27,364 nucleotides of DNA from Phycisphaerales bacterium UBA1161 (GCA_002311745.1 DBZL01000057.1:1-27364); one strand, 5' to 3'; shown: positions 7,936-18,524, numbered from the stretch's first letter. Numbers and translations are program-made. The notes: generated by a model not told the origin, from the letters alone.

Positions 7936-10146
7936 TTACGCTCTGCGGTAGTGGCCGAAGGTCATGGCCAGGAAGCACTCGCCGGCCAACAGGACCAGCA
8001 CGGCGAGCATGACGCCCCAGCCCAGGTCCTTGGGCGGCTCGACCGCGGCGGTTTGGGCGGGCACGGCATCGCCTTCGAGGCGCAGATCGATCCCGCCCAG
8101 GGCCAGGCGCAGGGCGGCATCGTCGATGGGGCGCACGTCCGCCTCCTGCGGCGGAAGATTCACCGCGATCTTGTCATTGGCCAGGCCGGTGGCAAGCGAA
8201 TAGAGACCCGGCCTTTGCAGGGGCGGGCTGCGATAAACGCTTTGGCCGTCGGCATCCGTCGTTTGCCGCAGGGGAACCTCGATCTGCCGCGGGTCCTTGA
8301 GCGATGGTGAAGCGGTCAACTTGATGGAAGGCGGAACGGTCAGGGCTTGGCCGACGCTCAGGTTCATCCAATCGCTGCCGCCGCCGACGGTGCCCAGGAT
8401 CAGCATGTGCATCAGCGCTGGATACGCCTGATGGGCCATGAAGGTGGTCCACTCGGAATTGGGATCGGCGCTGGTGGCGTAGAAGAGGACGCGGCCGGCG
8501 CCCAGGGAATGGACGGTGATGGCCGGATCGGGCGGCGCATGGGGGGCATCCTCCGCCGGCAAAAAATCCAGCACTCGCTCGACCTTGGAGTCGGGCGCCA
8601 CGTCCACCTGCCAGTAGGAGTAAATTTCCGCCGCCTCCATGCCGGTGTTCATGTGGCCGGCGAAATCCGCCAGCAGCCGATGCAGCACGCCCTTGGGGTC
8701 GAAGGCGAATCGCCGCGGCGGCTGATCCGCGCCGACGGTGACGCGCTTGGTCAGCGGGCCGGGCAGCAAGTGATGCTTGTACAGCGTCGCGTTGTAATTT
8801 TCCGCGGTGACCGGATCGCCCATGAAGAGCATGAGGGTGCCACCCTGGCGGACGAATTTTTCCAAATCGGCGGCGGTGGATTCCTGAATCTGCCCCACGC
8901 CGCACAGGCAAATGCAGCGGTAGTCGCCCAGAATCTTGTTGCCCAGTTCCAGATCGCTGATGCGTTCGGTGGCGACGTAGCTGGACTTGCGGTCGTTGCC
9001 GCCGGGATTCAGCGCCGTGTCTAGAAACGCGCCGCTGGAACCCATGCCGCCGACGCCACGCTCGCCTTCGACGATCAGAACCTTGAGCTGGCTGACCACG
9101 TCGACGACGCAATAGCGCGTGTCGTCGATTCTCAGAGGGTCTTGCCCATCGATGGAGGCGGCGATGACGTGAATTCCGCCGCTCAGGGCGGTGGCGGTAT
9201 ACGTGGAAGGCGACGCTTGCGGCGATGCATTGACGGCAACGGCGCCGGGGGCGGCGGCTTGATCGTCGATGGTCCAAACCAATTTGCTTTGGGCCGGCCC
9301 GGGGCCGTAGGCGCGCACATCAGCGACAAAATCCGCGGGGAAGCGGTCGGTCACCAGCGATTGGGCGCAGCTCAAGGCGACGACCGCCCGGTTGGATTGG
9401 CCCGGGACCGAGAGGTTGAAATGCGTGATGCCGGTCTTGTACAGATCGGCCAATTCGCGGCCGAGGCGCTGCAGGGCATCGCCGCCCCCCTGCCAAGCCA
9501 CGCGCGTCGAGTCGTCGATGAGATAGAGACTTTTATTCGCCGAAGCGCTGTCGGCGCGGGCGATGTCGCGGGCCAGGGCCAGGGCGCCGGCTTCATCCGT
9601 GCCGCCGTAGGATTGCTCGATGCGGTCGACGGCCGCCTGGGCCGCGGCCAGGTCGTACGCCGGAGATGCGATCACCGCCGCCGCCGGCCGCCCCGCCGTC
9701 ACGATGGCCACCGATTCACCGCCGGAAGACAGGCGGCGGATCAGCGCCTTGGCGATGATTTTGGCTTGATCGAGTTGGGTGCGTGCCCCGGGCCGGTTGG
9801 CCTGGTAGGCCATGGGATAGCTGTTGTCGATGACGAAAACGTGCAGGCCGGTTCGCCGCCCGGCCAGATTGGCCAGGGTGCTGGACTGGCACCCCAGGGG
9901 CCGGGCCAGGGCCAGCCCGGCCAGCAGCATGATCAGGCAGCGCGTGACCAGCAGAAGCCACTGCTCGAAGCGCAGGCGGCGGCGATTCTTCCGCATGGCC
10001 CGCAGCAAAAAGTCCATGGCCGCCCAGGGAACCAGGCGGAATCTCCGACGGTTGAGGATGTGGATGATGATGGGGATGGCGGCCAGGGCCAGCCCGGCCC
10101 AGAAAAACAGGGGTGAAACAAATGCAAATGCCAGCGTGGTGGCCAT
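7936..10146 (-). CDS. BatA-like aerotolerance-regulator N-terminal domain protein
   Basis: 736 residues starting at the ATG at 10146, which has a GGGGAT-type Shine-Dalgarno; an in-frame GTG at 10179 is a weaker alternative. The N-terminus (FVSPLFFWAGLALAAIPIIIH followed by LNRRRFRLVPWAAM) is the typical BatA/aerotolerance regulator N-terminal domain (PF07584). Membrane helices lie at about 10-31 and 62-82, and one more near the C-terminus (about 710-728). A VWA-like domain follows the second helix, but its MIDAS motif reads D107-N-S-Y-P111. The last Ser of DxSxS is Pro, so metal binding may be altered. The middle region (IVEGERG, then DLEKFVRQGGTLMLF) resembles a GATase-like fold. Pairing with the next VWA protein suggests two membrane subunits of one complex. 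Confidence 0.8.
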   Translation of the reverse strand: MATTLAFAFVSPLFFWAGLALAAIPIIIHILNRRRFRLVPWAAMDFLLRAMRKNRRRLRFEQWLLLVTRCLIMLLAGLALARPLGCQSSTLANLAGRRTGLHVFVIDNSYPMAYQANRPGARTQLDQAKIIAKALIRRLSSGGESVAIVTAGRPAAAVIASPAYDLAAAQAAVDRIEQSYGGTDEAGALALARDIARADSASANKSLYLIDDSTRVAWQGGGDALQRLGRELADLYKTGITHFNLSVPGQSNRAVVALSCAQSLVTDRFPADFVADVRAYGPGPAQSKLVWTIDDQAAAPGAVAVNASPQASPSTYTATALSGGIHVIAASIDGQDPLRIDDTRYCVVDVVSQLKVLIVEGERGVGGMGSSGAFLDTALNPGGNDRKSSYVATERISDLELGNKILGDYRCICLCGVGQIQESTAADLEKFVRQGGTLMLFMGDPVTAENYNATLYKHHLLPGPLTKRVTVGADQPPRRFAFDPKGVLHRLLADFAGHMNTGMEAAEIYSYWQVDVAPDSKVERVLDFLPAEDAPHAPPDPAITVHSLGAGRVLFYATSADPNSEWTTFMAHQAYPALMHMLILGTVGGGSDWMNLSVGQALTVPPSIKLTASPSLKDPRQIEVPLRQTTDADGQSVYRSPPLQRPGLYSLATGLANDKIAVNLPPQEADVRPIDDAALRLALGGIDLRLEGDAVPAQTAAVEPPKDLGWGVMLAVLVLLAGECFLAMTFGHYRRA

Positions 10147-10202
10147 CTTCTGATCCCCATTCGTCAAAGCGCGTCGCACGCGACGCAGCTAAAAAGACAG
10201 AT

Positions 10203-11126
10203 TTATTTGATGGACGCCGAGCGCGTGGCCAAAAACGCGCTCAAGGCCACGTCCAGCGGCTCGCCGCTGTTCATGCGCGTAAAGTCAATGTGCATTCCCC
10301 GACACGTTCTCTTCAGCTCATCCGTGAAGGCGTTGAGCTCGGCCAGATAACTGGCGCGCAGGCTGCGCGGCTCGGTCAGCAATTCGCCCAAATCCTCCAG
10401 CCCTTTGAATAGCGTCACGTCCTCAAAGGGAAATTCGATCTCCATGGGATCGAGAATCTGAAAGGCCATCACCTCGTGCTTGCGGTAGCGCAGGTGGCGC
10501 AGGCCCTTGCGCAGAGAATCGATGTCGTCGAAAAAGTCGCTCAGCAGCACGATCAGGCTGCGGTGCGTGAGCTTCTCGGCAATCTGGTCCAGCACGCGGC
10601 CGGTCTGCGTTTTGCGCAGGCGCGAAACCTGCATCAACTCCTTGGCCACGACCTTCCATTGACCCGGCGAGTTGCTGGGCTTGAAAAACCGCTTCAGCTC
10701 GCTGTCGAAGATGGCCAGGCCGACCGAATCCTGCTGCTGCACGGCCATGTACGCCAAAGACGCGGCGATGGCGGTGGCGTGGTCGTATTTGCTCCAGGTC
10801 GCCCCGTCGTCGCGGATGGAGGAATATCCCATGGACTGGCTGGCATCGACGACGCAAATCAGATGCAGGTTGGTCTCTTCCAGATACTGCTTGAGATAAA
10901 TCTTGTCGGTCTTGGCAAAGACTTTCCAGTCGACGTGGCGGATGTCGTCGCCGGGCACGTACTGGCGGTGCTGGGCGAACTCGACGGAAATGCCCTGGTA
11001 CGGCGAGCGGTGCATGCCGGCCATCAAGCCCTCGACGATCAGGCGGGCGCGCAAATCCAGCGAGGCGATGCGCGCCAGCGTCTTGGGCTGGAGATATTTG
11101 CGGTAATCGGTGTCCAGCTGGGTCAT
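10203..11126 (-). CDS. DUF58 domain-containing protein
   Basis: 307 residues with the DUF58 (PF01882) signature: GLMAGMHRSPYQGISVEFA, then YVPGDDIRHVDWKVFAK, then a VWA-like core with VVDASQSM (MIDAS-type D94-A-S-Q-S98). No membrane helix or signal peptide is visible, so it is probably cytoplasmic. DUF58 proteins are encoded next to MoxR ATPases in many bacteria and are thought to act as their partner. Here the gene begins 19 nt after the ATPase stop codon. The ATG at 11126 is the only reasonable start, though no strong Shine-Dalgarno is visible, so translation may be coupled. The VWA core could be the adaptor through which the ATPase acts on the BatA-like and VWA membrane proteins. Family assignment is firm, role inferred. 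Confidence 0.9.
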   Translation of the reverse strand: MTQLDTDYRKYLQPKTLARIASLDLRARLIVEGLMAGMHRSPYQGISVEFAQHRQYVPGDDIRHVDWKVFAKTDKIYLKQYLEETNLHLICVVDASQSMGYSSIRDDGATWSKYDHATAIAASLAYMAVQQQDSVGLAIFDSELKRFFKPSNSPGQWKVVAKELMQVSRLRKTQTGRVLDQIAEKLTHRSLIVLLSDFFDDIDSLRKGLRHLRYRKHEVMAFQILDPMEIEFPFEDVTLFKGLEDLGELLTEPRSLRASYLAELNAFTDELKRTCRGMHIDFTRMNSGEPLDVALSAFLATRSASIK

Positions 11127-11145
11127 ACGGCTAGGGCGGCCGGCG

Positions 11146-12240
11146 CTAGGCCGCGGGCGCGTCCTTGATCATCCGGGCGGCGGTTTTGTCCAATTCGTCG
11201 TACTGCTGGCGCGGGATAAACTCGATCAACCTCTGCACGATCTGGTCGCTTTTGACGCCCTCGGCCTCGGCGTTGAAGTTGGTGACGATGCGATGCCGCA
11301 GCACGGGCAGGGCCACCTGGCGAATGTCGTCCGTGCTGACGTGGTATCGTCCCTTGAGCAGGGCGCGGGCCTTGCCGGCGAGGATCAGGTACTGGCTGGC
11401 CCGCGGGCCGGCGCCCCAGGCGACAAAGTCCTTCACGAAATCCGGGCACAGCTCCCCCTGGCCCCGGCGCGTCAATCGGCTGAATTGCAGGGCGTACTTG
11501 ATCACGTGATCGGCCACGGGAACCTTGCGCACGATCTCCTGGAGCTGCAAAATCTCTTCGCCGCTGAGCACGTGACTCAGCTCGGCGCGCTGCATGGCCG
11601 TGGTCAGGCGCACGATCTGGAATTCCTCCTGCTCGCTGGGATAGCCGACGTAAATGTTGAACATGAAGCGGTCGAGCTGGGCCTCGGGAAGCGGATAGGT
11701 TCCTTCCTGCTCGATGGGGTTTTGCGTGGCCAGGACAAAGAACGGCTGGGGAAGCCGATGCAGGGTGCCGCCCGCCGTCACTTGATGTTCCTGCATGGCT
11801 TCCAGAAGCGCGGCCTGCGTTTTGGGGGGCGTGCGGTTGATCTCATCGGCCAGGATCACGTTGGCGAAGATGGGGCCGCGCACGAAGCGCAATTGCCGCC
11901 CGCCGGTGGTCTTGTCCTCCTCGATCACTTCGGTGCCGGTGATGTCGGAGGGCATCAGGTCGGGCGTGAATTGAATGCGGTTGAAGCTCAAGCCCAGGGT
12001 GCGCGACAGTGTGGAGATGAGCAGCGTCTTGGCCAGCCCCGGCACGCCCACCAGCAGGGCGTGGCCGCGGCAAAACAGGGCGATCAGCAATTCCTCGATG
12101 ACCGCATCCTGTCCGACGATCACCTTGGCCAGTTCAGTCTTGAGGTCGAGGTACCCCTTCTGGAGTTTCTCGACGGCGGCCAGTTCCTCGGCGGCCAGGT
12201 CCGCGGCCTGCGGCTTGGTCAGGCCAATGTGCGAATCCAT
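11146..12240 (-). CDS. MoxR family AAA+ ATPase
   Basis: 364 residues. Walker A GVPGLAKT (65-72), Walker B VILADE (128-133) and a sensor-1 region ATQNP (N174) are intact. The [20 protein letters not shown] segment is diagnostic for MoxR. The fit extends across the whole protein, including the C-terminal lid. MoxR ATPases use ATP to remodel or activate protein complexes, usually together with VWA-domain partners encoded next to them, exactly as here. It is the first gene of the operon. The start at 12240 has a strong Shine-Dalgarno (AGAGGAG, 7 nt before the ATG), and a candidate promoter lies about 90 nt upstream. Confidence 0.95.
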   Translation of the reverse strand: MDSHIGLTKPQAADLAAEELAAVEKLQKGYLDLKTELAKVIVGQDAVIEELLIALFCRGHALLVGVPGLAKTLLISTLSRTLGLSFNRIQFTPDLMPSDITGTEVIEEDKTTGGRQLRFVRGPIFANVILADEINRTPPKTQAALLEAMQEHQVTAGGTLHRLPQPFFVLATQNPIEQEGTYPLPEAQLDRFMFNIYVGYPSEQEEFQIVRLTTAMQRAELSHVLSGEEILQLQEIVRKVPVADHVIKYALQFSRLTRRGQGELCPDFVKDFVAWGAGPRASQYLILAGKARALLKGRYHVSTDDIRQVALPVLRHRIVTNFNAEAEGVKSDQIVQRLIEFIPRQQYDELDKTAARMIKDAPAA

Positions 12241-12326
12241 GATCTGCTCCTCTGCTTGTCAGGCAACCCGGTGCTGACCAGACTATTATTGCCGCGCAAC
12301 GCCCCGGTGGATTGGGCCGAGGTGTT

Positions 12327-12354
12327 TTTATAGCACCGCCGGCCAACAATCCAA
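12327..12354 (-). promoter_or_regulatory. Candidate promoter of the MoxR/VWA operon
   Basis: On the minus strand, TTGGAT (12354-12349) is separated by 16 nt from TATAAA (12332-12327). The -35 box matches four of six sigma70 consensus positions and the -10 box five of six. It would give a leader of about 80 nt before the moxR ATG. It sits in the 143-nt divergent gap between moxR and fpg. I found no equally good promoter for fpg on the plus strand; a TTGTCA/TATTAT pair has a 22-nt spacer, which is too long. Confidence 0.4.
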
Positions 12355-12383
12355 TAGACGCGCGTGGATCGGATAAGTTTCAA

Positions 12384-13184
12384 ATGCCTGAGCTGCCGGA
12401 AGTTGAGACGATTGTGCGGACGCTTTGGCCGCGATTGGCCGGGCGGAAAATCCAGGGCGTGAGCCTGCGCCGAGCGGATGTGATCTTCCCCGACCGCGTG
12501 AACCTGGCCGGGATGCTGGTCGGCCGAAGCCTGGCGGACATCCGCCGCCGGGGCAAAAAAATCGTCTTCGCCCTGACCGATGGCAATCGTTTTTACATCC
12601 ACCTGGGCATGACCGGCCGCCTGAGCTTGCAACTCGCCCATACGCCGCCGGCCCCGCACACGCATCTGATCCTGCGACTGGACGGCCGGGAGATTCGCTT
12701 CAGCGATCCGCGTCGCTTCGGCGGGGTCTTCTGGCTGGGCAAGAACGGCTCGGCGGATGAAGGGCTGGGCCCCGAACCGCTGAAAATGCGAAGAACGCAG
12801 CTGGCGCGACTTTTGAGGCGCACCACCCGCGCCATCAAAAGCGCCCTGCTGGATCAATCGCTGATCGCGGGATTGGGCAACATTTACGCCGATGAATCCC
12901 TCTTTGCCGCGGGCATCCACCCGTCGATGCCAGCCAACAAGCTTTCCGCCCGGCAGATCGCCCGCTTGAGCCGCGGCATGAAGCAGGTTCTGCGCCGGGC
13001 CTTGCGGCATCGCGGCAGCACGCTGCGCGACTACCGCGACGCGGATGGCAACGCCGGGGATTTTCAAAAGCTACACCGCGTCTACCGCCGCGCCGGAATG
13101 CCGTGCGTGGTCTGCAAAACCGCCGTGCGGCGCATCGTCATCAGCGGCCGATCCACGCATTTTTGCCCCAAGTGCCAGACGTAA
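12384..13184 (+). CDS. mutM: Formamidopyrimidine-DNA glycosylase
   Basis: 266 residues, the normal length for Fpg/MutM. It removes oxidised purines such as 8-oxoguanine and cuts the abasic site (base excision repair). After removal of Met the protein starts PELPEVET, with the catalytic Pro and Glu. Lys58 in the RRGKK motif corresponds to the conserved Lys57, HLGMTGRL is conserved, and the helix-two-turn-helix segment LIAGLGNIYADE is intact. The C-terminus carries a four-Cys zinc finger (C241, C244, C261, C264). The ATG at 12384 is fixed by the need for an N-terminal Pro; frames opening further upstream cannot be functional. The gene stands alone and is followed by its own hairpin. Confidence 0.97.
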   Translation: MPELPEVETIVRTLWPRLAGRKIQGVSLRRADVIFPDRVNLAGMLVGRSLADIRRRGKKIVFALTDGNRFYIHLGMTGRLSLQLAHTPPAPHTHLILRLDGREIRFSDPRRFGGVFWLGKNGSADEGLGPEPLKMRRTQLARLLRRTTRAIKSALLDQSLIAGLGNIYADESLFAAGIHPSMPANKLSARQIARLSRGMKQVLRRALRHRGSTLRDYRDADGNAGDFQKLHRVYRRAGMPCVVCKTAVRRIVISGRSTHFCPKCQT

Positions 13185-13190
13185 AGAGAA

Positions 13191-13234
13191 ATGCACGCAG
13201 ACGAAGTTCCAACATCTGCGTGCATCTGATTTTT
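13191..13234 (+). terminator. Terminator behind mutM
   Basis: A perfect 11-bp inverted repeat, ATGCACGCAGA (13191-13201) and TCTGCGTGCAT (13215-13225), with a 13-nt loop, is followed after CTGA by five T (13230-13234). It begins 7 nt after the mutM stop. The stem is symmetrical, so it may also stop transcription of the convergent GAPDH gene. Confidence 0.65.
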
Positions 13235-13284
13235 ATCCGCGGCTAATTTTTACTTGATCTCTATTGCTCATAGTTGCTGGTTGT

Positions 13285-15643
<2,359 letters not shown>

Positions 15644-15740
15644 GAGCCATTAAATCCTACGCACATTTCTTCTTTGCCTTTTGGGATTTACGGTTTACGC
15701 TTTAAGAGTCTGTCTCGACGGTTTGGATGGGGATGGTGCC

Positions 15741-17117
15741 ATGGTGCGGTTATCGCACGAGCGCGTGCTTCTGGTGGGCGACAGCGATCGGCAGTTGTAT
15801 TCGGTGCTGATGCAAGCGCTGCCGACGGCGCAGGTGCGCTGCGTGCCCAGCCTGTTCGACGCAATCGCCGAACTGACCCACGAACAATACACGACGGTGC
15901 TGGCGGCGGCCGAGCCGATGGAGCGCCGCCCCGAGGCGGCGGTGCGCACCCTGCGCGAACTCAGCGGCGAGGGGCGCCTGCTCTTGTTCGGGCACCCCAC
16001 CCTCGAGCCGCTGTCGCAAAAGATGCTCGACTTCGGCTGCGACGATTACCTGGTGACGCCCGTCACTGCCGGGGATCTGCTGGAGGCCATGGGTGCGCCG
16101 GCGGCGCGAATTCACCGGGGCGCGGCGGCCCCGGCGGCGCTGCCAAGCGCGGCCGCGGCCGCTACGCCGGGAGCACTGGCCCAGGTTCCCTTGGGGGACA
16201 TCATTCTGGATGCCCTGGTCAACTCACCGCAGGAAGCCGTGGATGCGGTATTGAAGCGGGTCAACGCGGCTCTGCCGCCGACGATCCGGCTCACGTGCGC
16301 GCCGGCCAGCGCGGCGGCCCCGGCCGCCGCCGCCGGAAGCTGGGTCGTCTCGCATCAACCGGCCACCGGAGCCAACGGCTGCTATCCCATGGCACTGCAT
16401 CTGTCGGCCCCGGCGGATCAGGACAAAAACGCCGCCACCGCGTTCCTCGAAGATGTCGCCCGCCACCTGGCCCAGGTGCACCTCCTGCAAGAACGCCACG
16501 GCAAACTCCAGCACCTGGCCATCACCGATGATTTGACGGGCCTGGCCAACGGGCGGTACTTCCGCCATTTCCTGACCAAGATCATCGAAAAAGCGCGCGT
16601 GATGCGCTTCCCCGTGACCCTGTTCCTTTTCGACATCGACAATTTCAAGAGCTACAACGATCAGTACGGGCACGGGGTGGGCGATGAAATCCTCAAGCAA
16701 ACGGCGGCCCTGATGCGCCGGTGCGTGCGCGATCATGACCTGGTGGCGCGGATCAGCGGGGATGAATTTGCCGCGGTCTTTTGGGAAAAAGAAGGCCCGC
16801 GCCAGCCGCGCGAGCCCAAGCCGCTGGCCCCCGGCCGCACGCCCCATGAGCCGCAAGAGATTCTGGACCGTTTCCGCAAGCTGCTCTGCAGCCAAATATT
16901 CCCGGGGTTGGGTCCCGGGGGCAAGGGAACGTTGACCATCAGCGGCGGACTGGCCGTCTGCCCGTGGGATGCCCAGGATGCCAACGGCTTGATCGAGGCG
17001 GCGGATAAGCAACTGATGTTCGGAGCCAAGCGCTCCGGACGCAATTCCATCCATCTGGTCGGCGGCGAATGCCTGCCCCTAAACGCGGACCCGCCCCAGA
17101 AAGACAGCCCCCATTGA
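15741..17117 (+). CDS. GGDEF protein (putative diguanylate cyclase) with pseudo-receiver domain
   Basis: 458 residues. Residues 7-115 resemble a receiver (VLLVGDSD; FGCDDYLVTPV) but the phospho-acceptor strand reads TTVLAAAEPM without Asp. A variable Ala/Pro-rich middle follows. A GGDEF domain spans about 258-440: DDLTGLAN, FDID (metal-binding D298), NDQYGHGVGDE, then R330-D-H-D333 (RxxD inhibitory site) and the signature SGDEF (339-343) with Ser for the first Gly. An insert of about 25 residues rich in Pro, Arg and Glu follows the signature. Diguanylate cyclases make c-di-GMP from two GTP; SGDEF variants can be active, so activity is plausible but unproven. No membrane segment. Start at 15741 is preferred over an upstream TTG because GGGGATGG precedes it. 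It converges on rplU with only 4 nt between. Confidence 0.85.
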   Translation: MVRLSHERVLLVGDSDRQLYSVLMQALPTAQVRCVPSLFDAIAELTHEQYTTVLAAAEPMERRPEAAVRTLRELSGEGRLLLFGHPTLEPLSQKMLDFGCDDYLVTPVTAGDLLEAMGAPAARIHRGAAAPAALPSAAAAATPGALAQVPLGDIILDALVNSPQEAVDAVLKRVNAALPPTIRLTCAPASAAAPAAAAGSWVVSHQPATGANGCYPMALHLSAPADQDKNAATAFLEDVARHLAQVHLLQERHGKLQHLAITDDLTGLANGRYFRHFLTKIIEKARVMRFPVTLFLFDIDNFKSYNDQYGHGVGDEILKQTAALMRRCVRDHDLVARISGDEFAAVFWEKEGPRQPREPKPLAPGRTPHEPQEILDRFRKLLCSQIFPGLGPGGKGTLTISGGLAVCPWDAQDANGLIEAADKQLMFGAKRSGRNSIHLVGGECLPLNADPPQKDSPH

Positions 17118-17121
17118 AAAG

Positions 17122-17430
17122 TCAGACGTTGATGGCCGTGATCTTGACGGCCAGTTGCGTTTGGCGGTGGCCGATCTTCTTGTGATATCCCTTGCGGCGT
17201 TTGTACTTGATGGTATCGATCTTCTTGCCCTTGAAAGCGCCCAGGATATCGCCCGTGACGGTGGCCCCCGCCACCCAAGGCAGGCCGATCTTCGGCTCGC
17301 CGTCGCCCCCGACCAGCAGCACGCGATCGAAGGTGATGGATTTCTCCGTCGTGGCCGGGCGGTCGATGTGAATGACATCACCCGTGGTCACTTTGTGTTG
17401 CCGGCCACCGTCATCAATGATCGCGTACAT
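17122..17430 (-). CDS. rplU: 50S ribosomal protein L21
   Basis: 102 residues, the standard length of bacterial L21, which binds 23S rRNA in the large subunit. MYAIIDDGGRQHKV at the start, TFDRVLLVGG, KIGLPWVAGATV and the basic KYKRRKGYHKKIGHRQ stretch near the end are all characteristic. ATG at 17430 has CCGGAG upstream. In most bacteria rplU is followed by rpmA (L27). Here the gene is alone: its downstream neighbour is the convergent GGDEF gene, and no L27 sequence is present in the window. Confidence 0.97.
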   Translation of the reverse strand: MYAIIDDGGRQHKVTTGDVIHIDRPATTEKSITFDRVLLVGGDGEPKIGLPWVAGATVTGDILGAFKGKKIDTIKYKRRKGYHKKIGHRQTQLAVKITAINV

Positions 17431-17460
17431 GGGAAACTCCGGGTGATTTTGAGAGGGGGA

Positions 17461-17488
17461 ATTCTGGCCACGGCGACGTAGTTGTCAA
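17461..17488 (-). promoter_or_regulatory. rplU promoter
   Basis: On the minus strand a perfect -35 TTGACA (17488-17483), a 16-nt spacer and a -10 CAGAAT (17466-17461, four of six matches) lie just upstream of rplU. The -35 box begins 3 nt after the stop codon of the small upstream gene, which supports rplU being transcribed on its own. Confidence 0.5.
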
Positions 17489-17490
17489 GC

Positions 17491-17745
17491 CTACGCCGCA
17501 GCGCCGCTCTGATCGGCCAGGACAACACTGGAAACGGCGCTGAAAGTGCTAAAAAGTCTGAGTCGGCCCGTCATGAGGTAAAACTCGTCGGAATCCGGTC
17601 CTTTGGCATCCGGATCGAATGCAATATTCTCGGGATGTTCAATCAAAGCACGGTCACCGCTCTGGAGGCTGACGACAAATCTACGAAAGGGAACAGCGCG
17701 AACCAAACGATGGATTTCGGCACGAATTGCTTCGACGCGTGCCAC
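17491..17745 (-). CDS. Small conserved-type hypothetical protein
   Basis: 84 residues from a GTG at 17745. It contains FRRFVVSLQSGDRALIEHPENIAFDP, then FYLMTGRLRLFSTFSAVSSVVL. This layout (FxxFxVxLxxGxxxxxxHPxxIAxxP with a hydrophobic end) recurs in small uncharacterised proteins of planctomycetes and cyanobacteria; I recall it as a family but cannot name one. No catalytic motif, signal peptide or membrane helix. The start is inferred: GGAGG lies 4 nt before the GTG, and a TATAAT box lies 26 nt upstream. An ATG at 17799 would lie upstream of that promoter and add unrelated residues. It is the last gene of the small-gene patch, just before the rplU promoter. Confidence 0.6.
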   Translation of the reverse strand: MARVEAIRAEIHRLVRAVPFRRFVVSLQSGDRALIEHPENIAFDPDAKGPDSDEFYLMTGRLRLFSTFSAVSSVVLADQSGAAA

Positions 17746-18010
17746 CAATCCTCCGGTGAGCGGCCAGAAAATTATAGCAGCTCCTGGCAGGGACGCCACG
17801 CGATGATGTCTGACCGCAAAGCGCGCCTCGCACTTTCCGCCAGTTCACGCCTTTTCGTGATTTGAGCGCCCTTTCTGCCTGGGCGATGCGATCGAGAAGC
17901 GGGCGGCGCGTCAGAAAGGCGACAAAGTCAGCTAACGAAGAGAGCCGAGCCGGAGGCATCCGATTCACGGCCTTCTTGATCTCCCGGCGCAGTTTCAATG
18001 TGCTCATCAT
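17681..18010 (-). CDS. Possible RelB/AbrB-class antitoxin-like protein with aberrant C-terminus
   Basis: 109 residues. Residues 1-60 (LKLRREIKKAVNRMPPARLSSLADFVAFLTR, then a basic helix ending GVNWRKVR) match the pattern of short antitoxin-like proteins that usually end right after GVNWRKVR and are followed by a toxin gene. Here the frame continues for about 49 residues rich in Arg, Ser and Cys with no family character, and no toxin follows. The 3' end also overlaps the next small gene and its promoter. I infer a solitary antitoxin remnant whose normal end was lost by deletion or frameshift. No clear Shine-Dalgarno; ATG at 18010 or 18007. Confidence 0.45.
   Translation of the reverse strand: MMSTLKLRREIKKAVNRMPPARLSSLADFVAFLTRRPLLDRIAQAERALKSRKGVNWRKVRGALCGQTSSRGVPARSCYNFLAAHRRIGGTRRSNSCRNPSFGSRCSLS
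17771..17779 (-). promoter_or_regulatory. Extended -10 promoter in the small-gene patch
   Basis: On the minus strand the sequence reads TGCTATAAT (17779-17771), a perfect -10 hexamer with a TGn extension. No good -35 is seen, as expected for extended -10 promoters. It would start transcripts about 20 nt before the GTG at 17745 and lies inside the 3' part of the RelB-like gene. Confidence 0.45.
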
Positions 18011-18036
18011 TTGTGATTATTGCCCATGTCGCGCCA

Positions 18037-18345
18037 TCAACGGAATAGCCGCCACCATGGCCGCTTGCGCGGCGGACCCGGCGGTTGAGCCGATGCACCG
18101 ACATCAGCCGTCGGCTCCATGAACATATAGACCTGTTGGGGCTGATCGTCGATTATGGCAGCATGAATGCTATAGAGACGGCCATCGACTGTCCCTAGCG
18201 GATAGTGCCAGATTTCCATTGAACTGTTTTGGTCCTTGTGAGGGGGCGACCCGAATTTTTCTACCAATTCGGAGGCGTCGCGGCATCGCTTCATTTGATC
18301 GATGCGGTTCTGCCACTCTCGAATCTGGCCAGCCTTATCCACCAT
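18037..18345 (-). CDS. Small hypothetical protein
   Basis: 102 residues. It starts with a charged helical part (REWQNRIDQMKRCRDASELVEKFGSPPH), followed by a beta-like part with aromatic residues (MEIWHYPLGTVDGRLYSIHAAII) and a Pro/Arg-rich end (PPRKRPWWRLFR). The segment VEKFGSPP followed by WHYP recalls small proteins that read a 'rate/grade' motif before a beta sheet, such as SmpA/OmlA-type folds, but I cannot assign a family. The ATG at 18345 overlaps the 3' end of the HicB-like gene by 11 nt. Base composition is a little less GC-rich than in the flanking operons. Confidence 0.5.
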   Translation of the reverse strand: MVDKAGQIREWQNRIDQMKRCRDASELVEKFGSPPHKDQNSSMEIWHYPLGTVDGRLYSIHAAIIDDQPQQVYMFMEPTADVGASAQPPGPPRKRPWWRLFR

Positions 18346-18478
18346 GAGGCAAGACCTGCACTCGACCAATCGGCTCCTCACGCGAATTGCCGTAAACCAA
18401 TACCCGAGGGAGTTCCGGCACTTCGGCGCTCCACGCGCCATCGACTTCTTGTTCCACTTCGACAGAGCAGGTGATCAT
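18335..18478 (-). pseudogene. Truncated HicB-like antitoxin
   Basis: 47 residues: ITCSVEVEQEVDGAWSAEVPELPRVLVYGNSREEPIGRVQ, then stop after LPHGG. This is the N-terminal HicB/UPF0150-like fold (VExExDGxWxAEVPELPGVxxYGxTREEA). Normal proteins carry about 20 more residues (an alpha helix and a short tail), and the Gly of ELPGV is Arg. The other two frames do not restore the missing helix, so it looks like a deletion rather than a simple frameshift. It may still be expressed; ATG 18478 has only a weak Shine-Dalgarno. No HicA toxin is visible beside it. Confidence 0.5.
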
Positions 18479-18524
18479 CAAGACACCACCGATGCGCCTT
18501 GGACAATGCGCGGGACCCTGGCGC

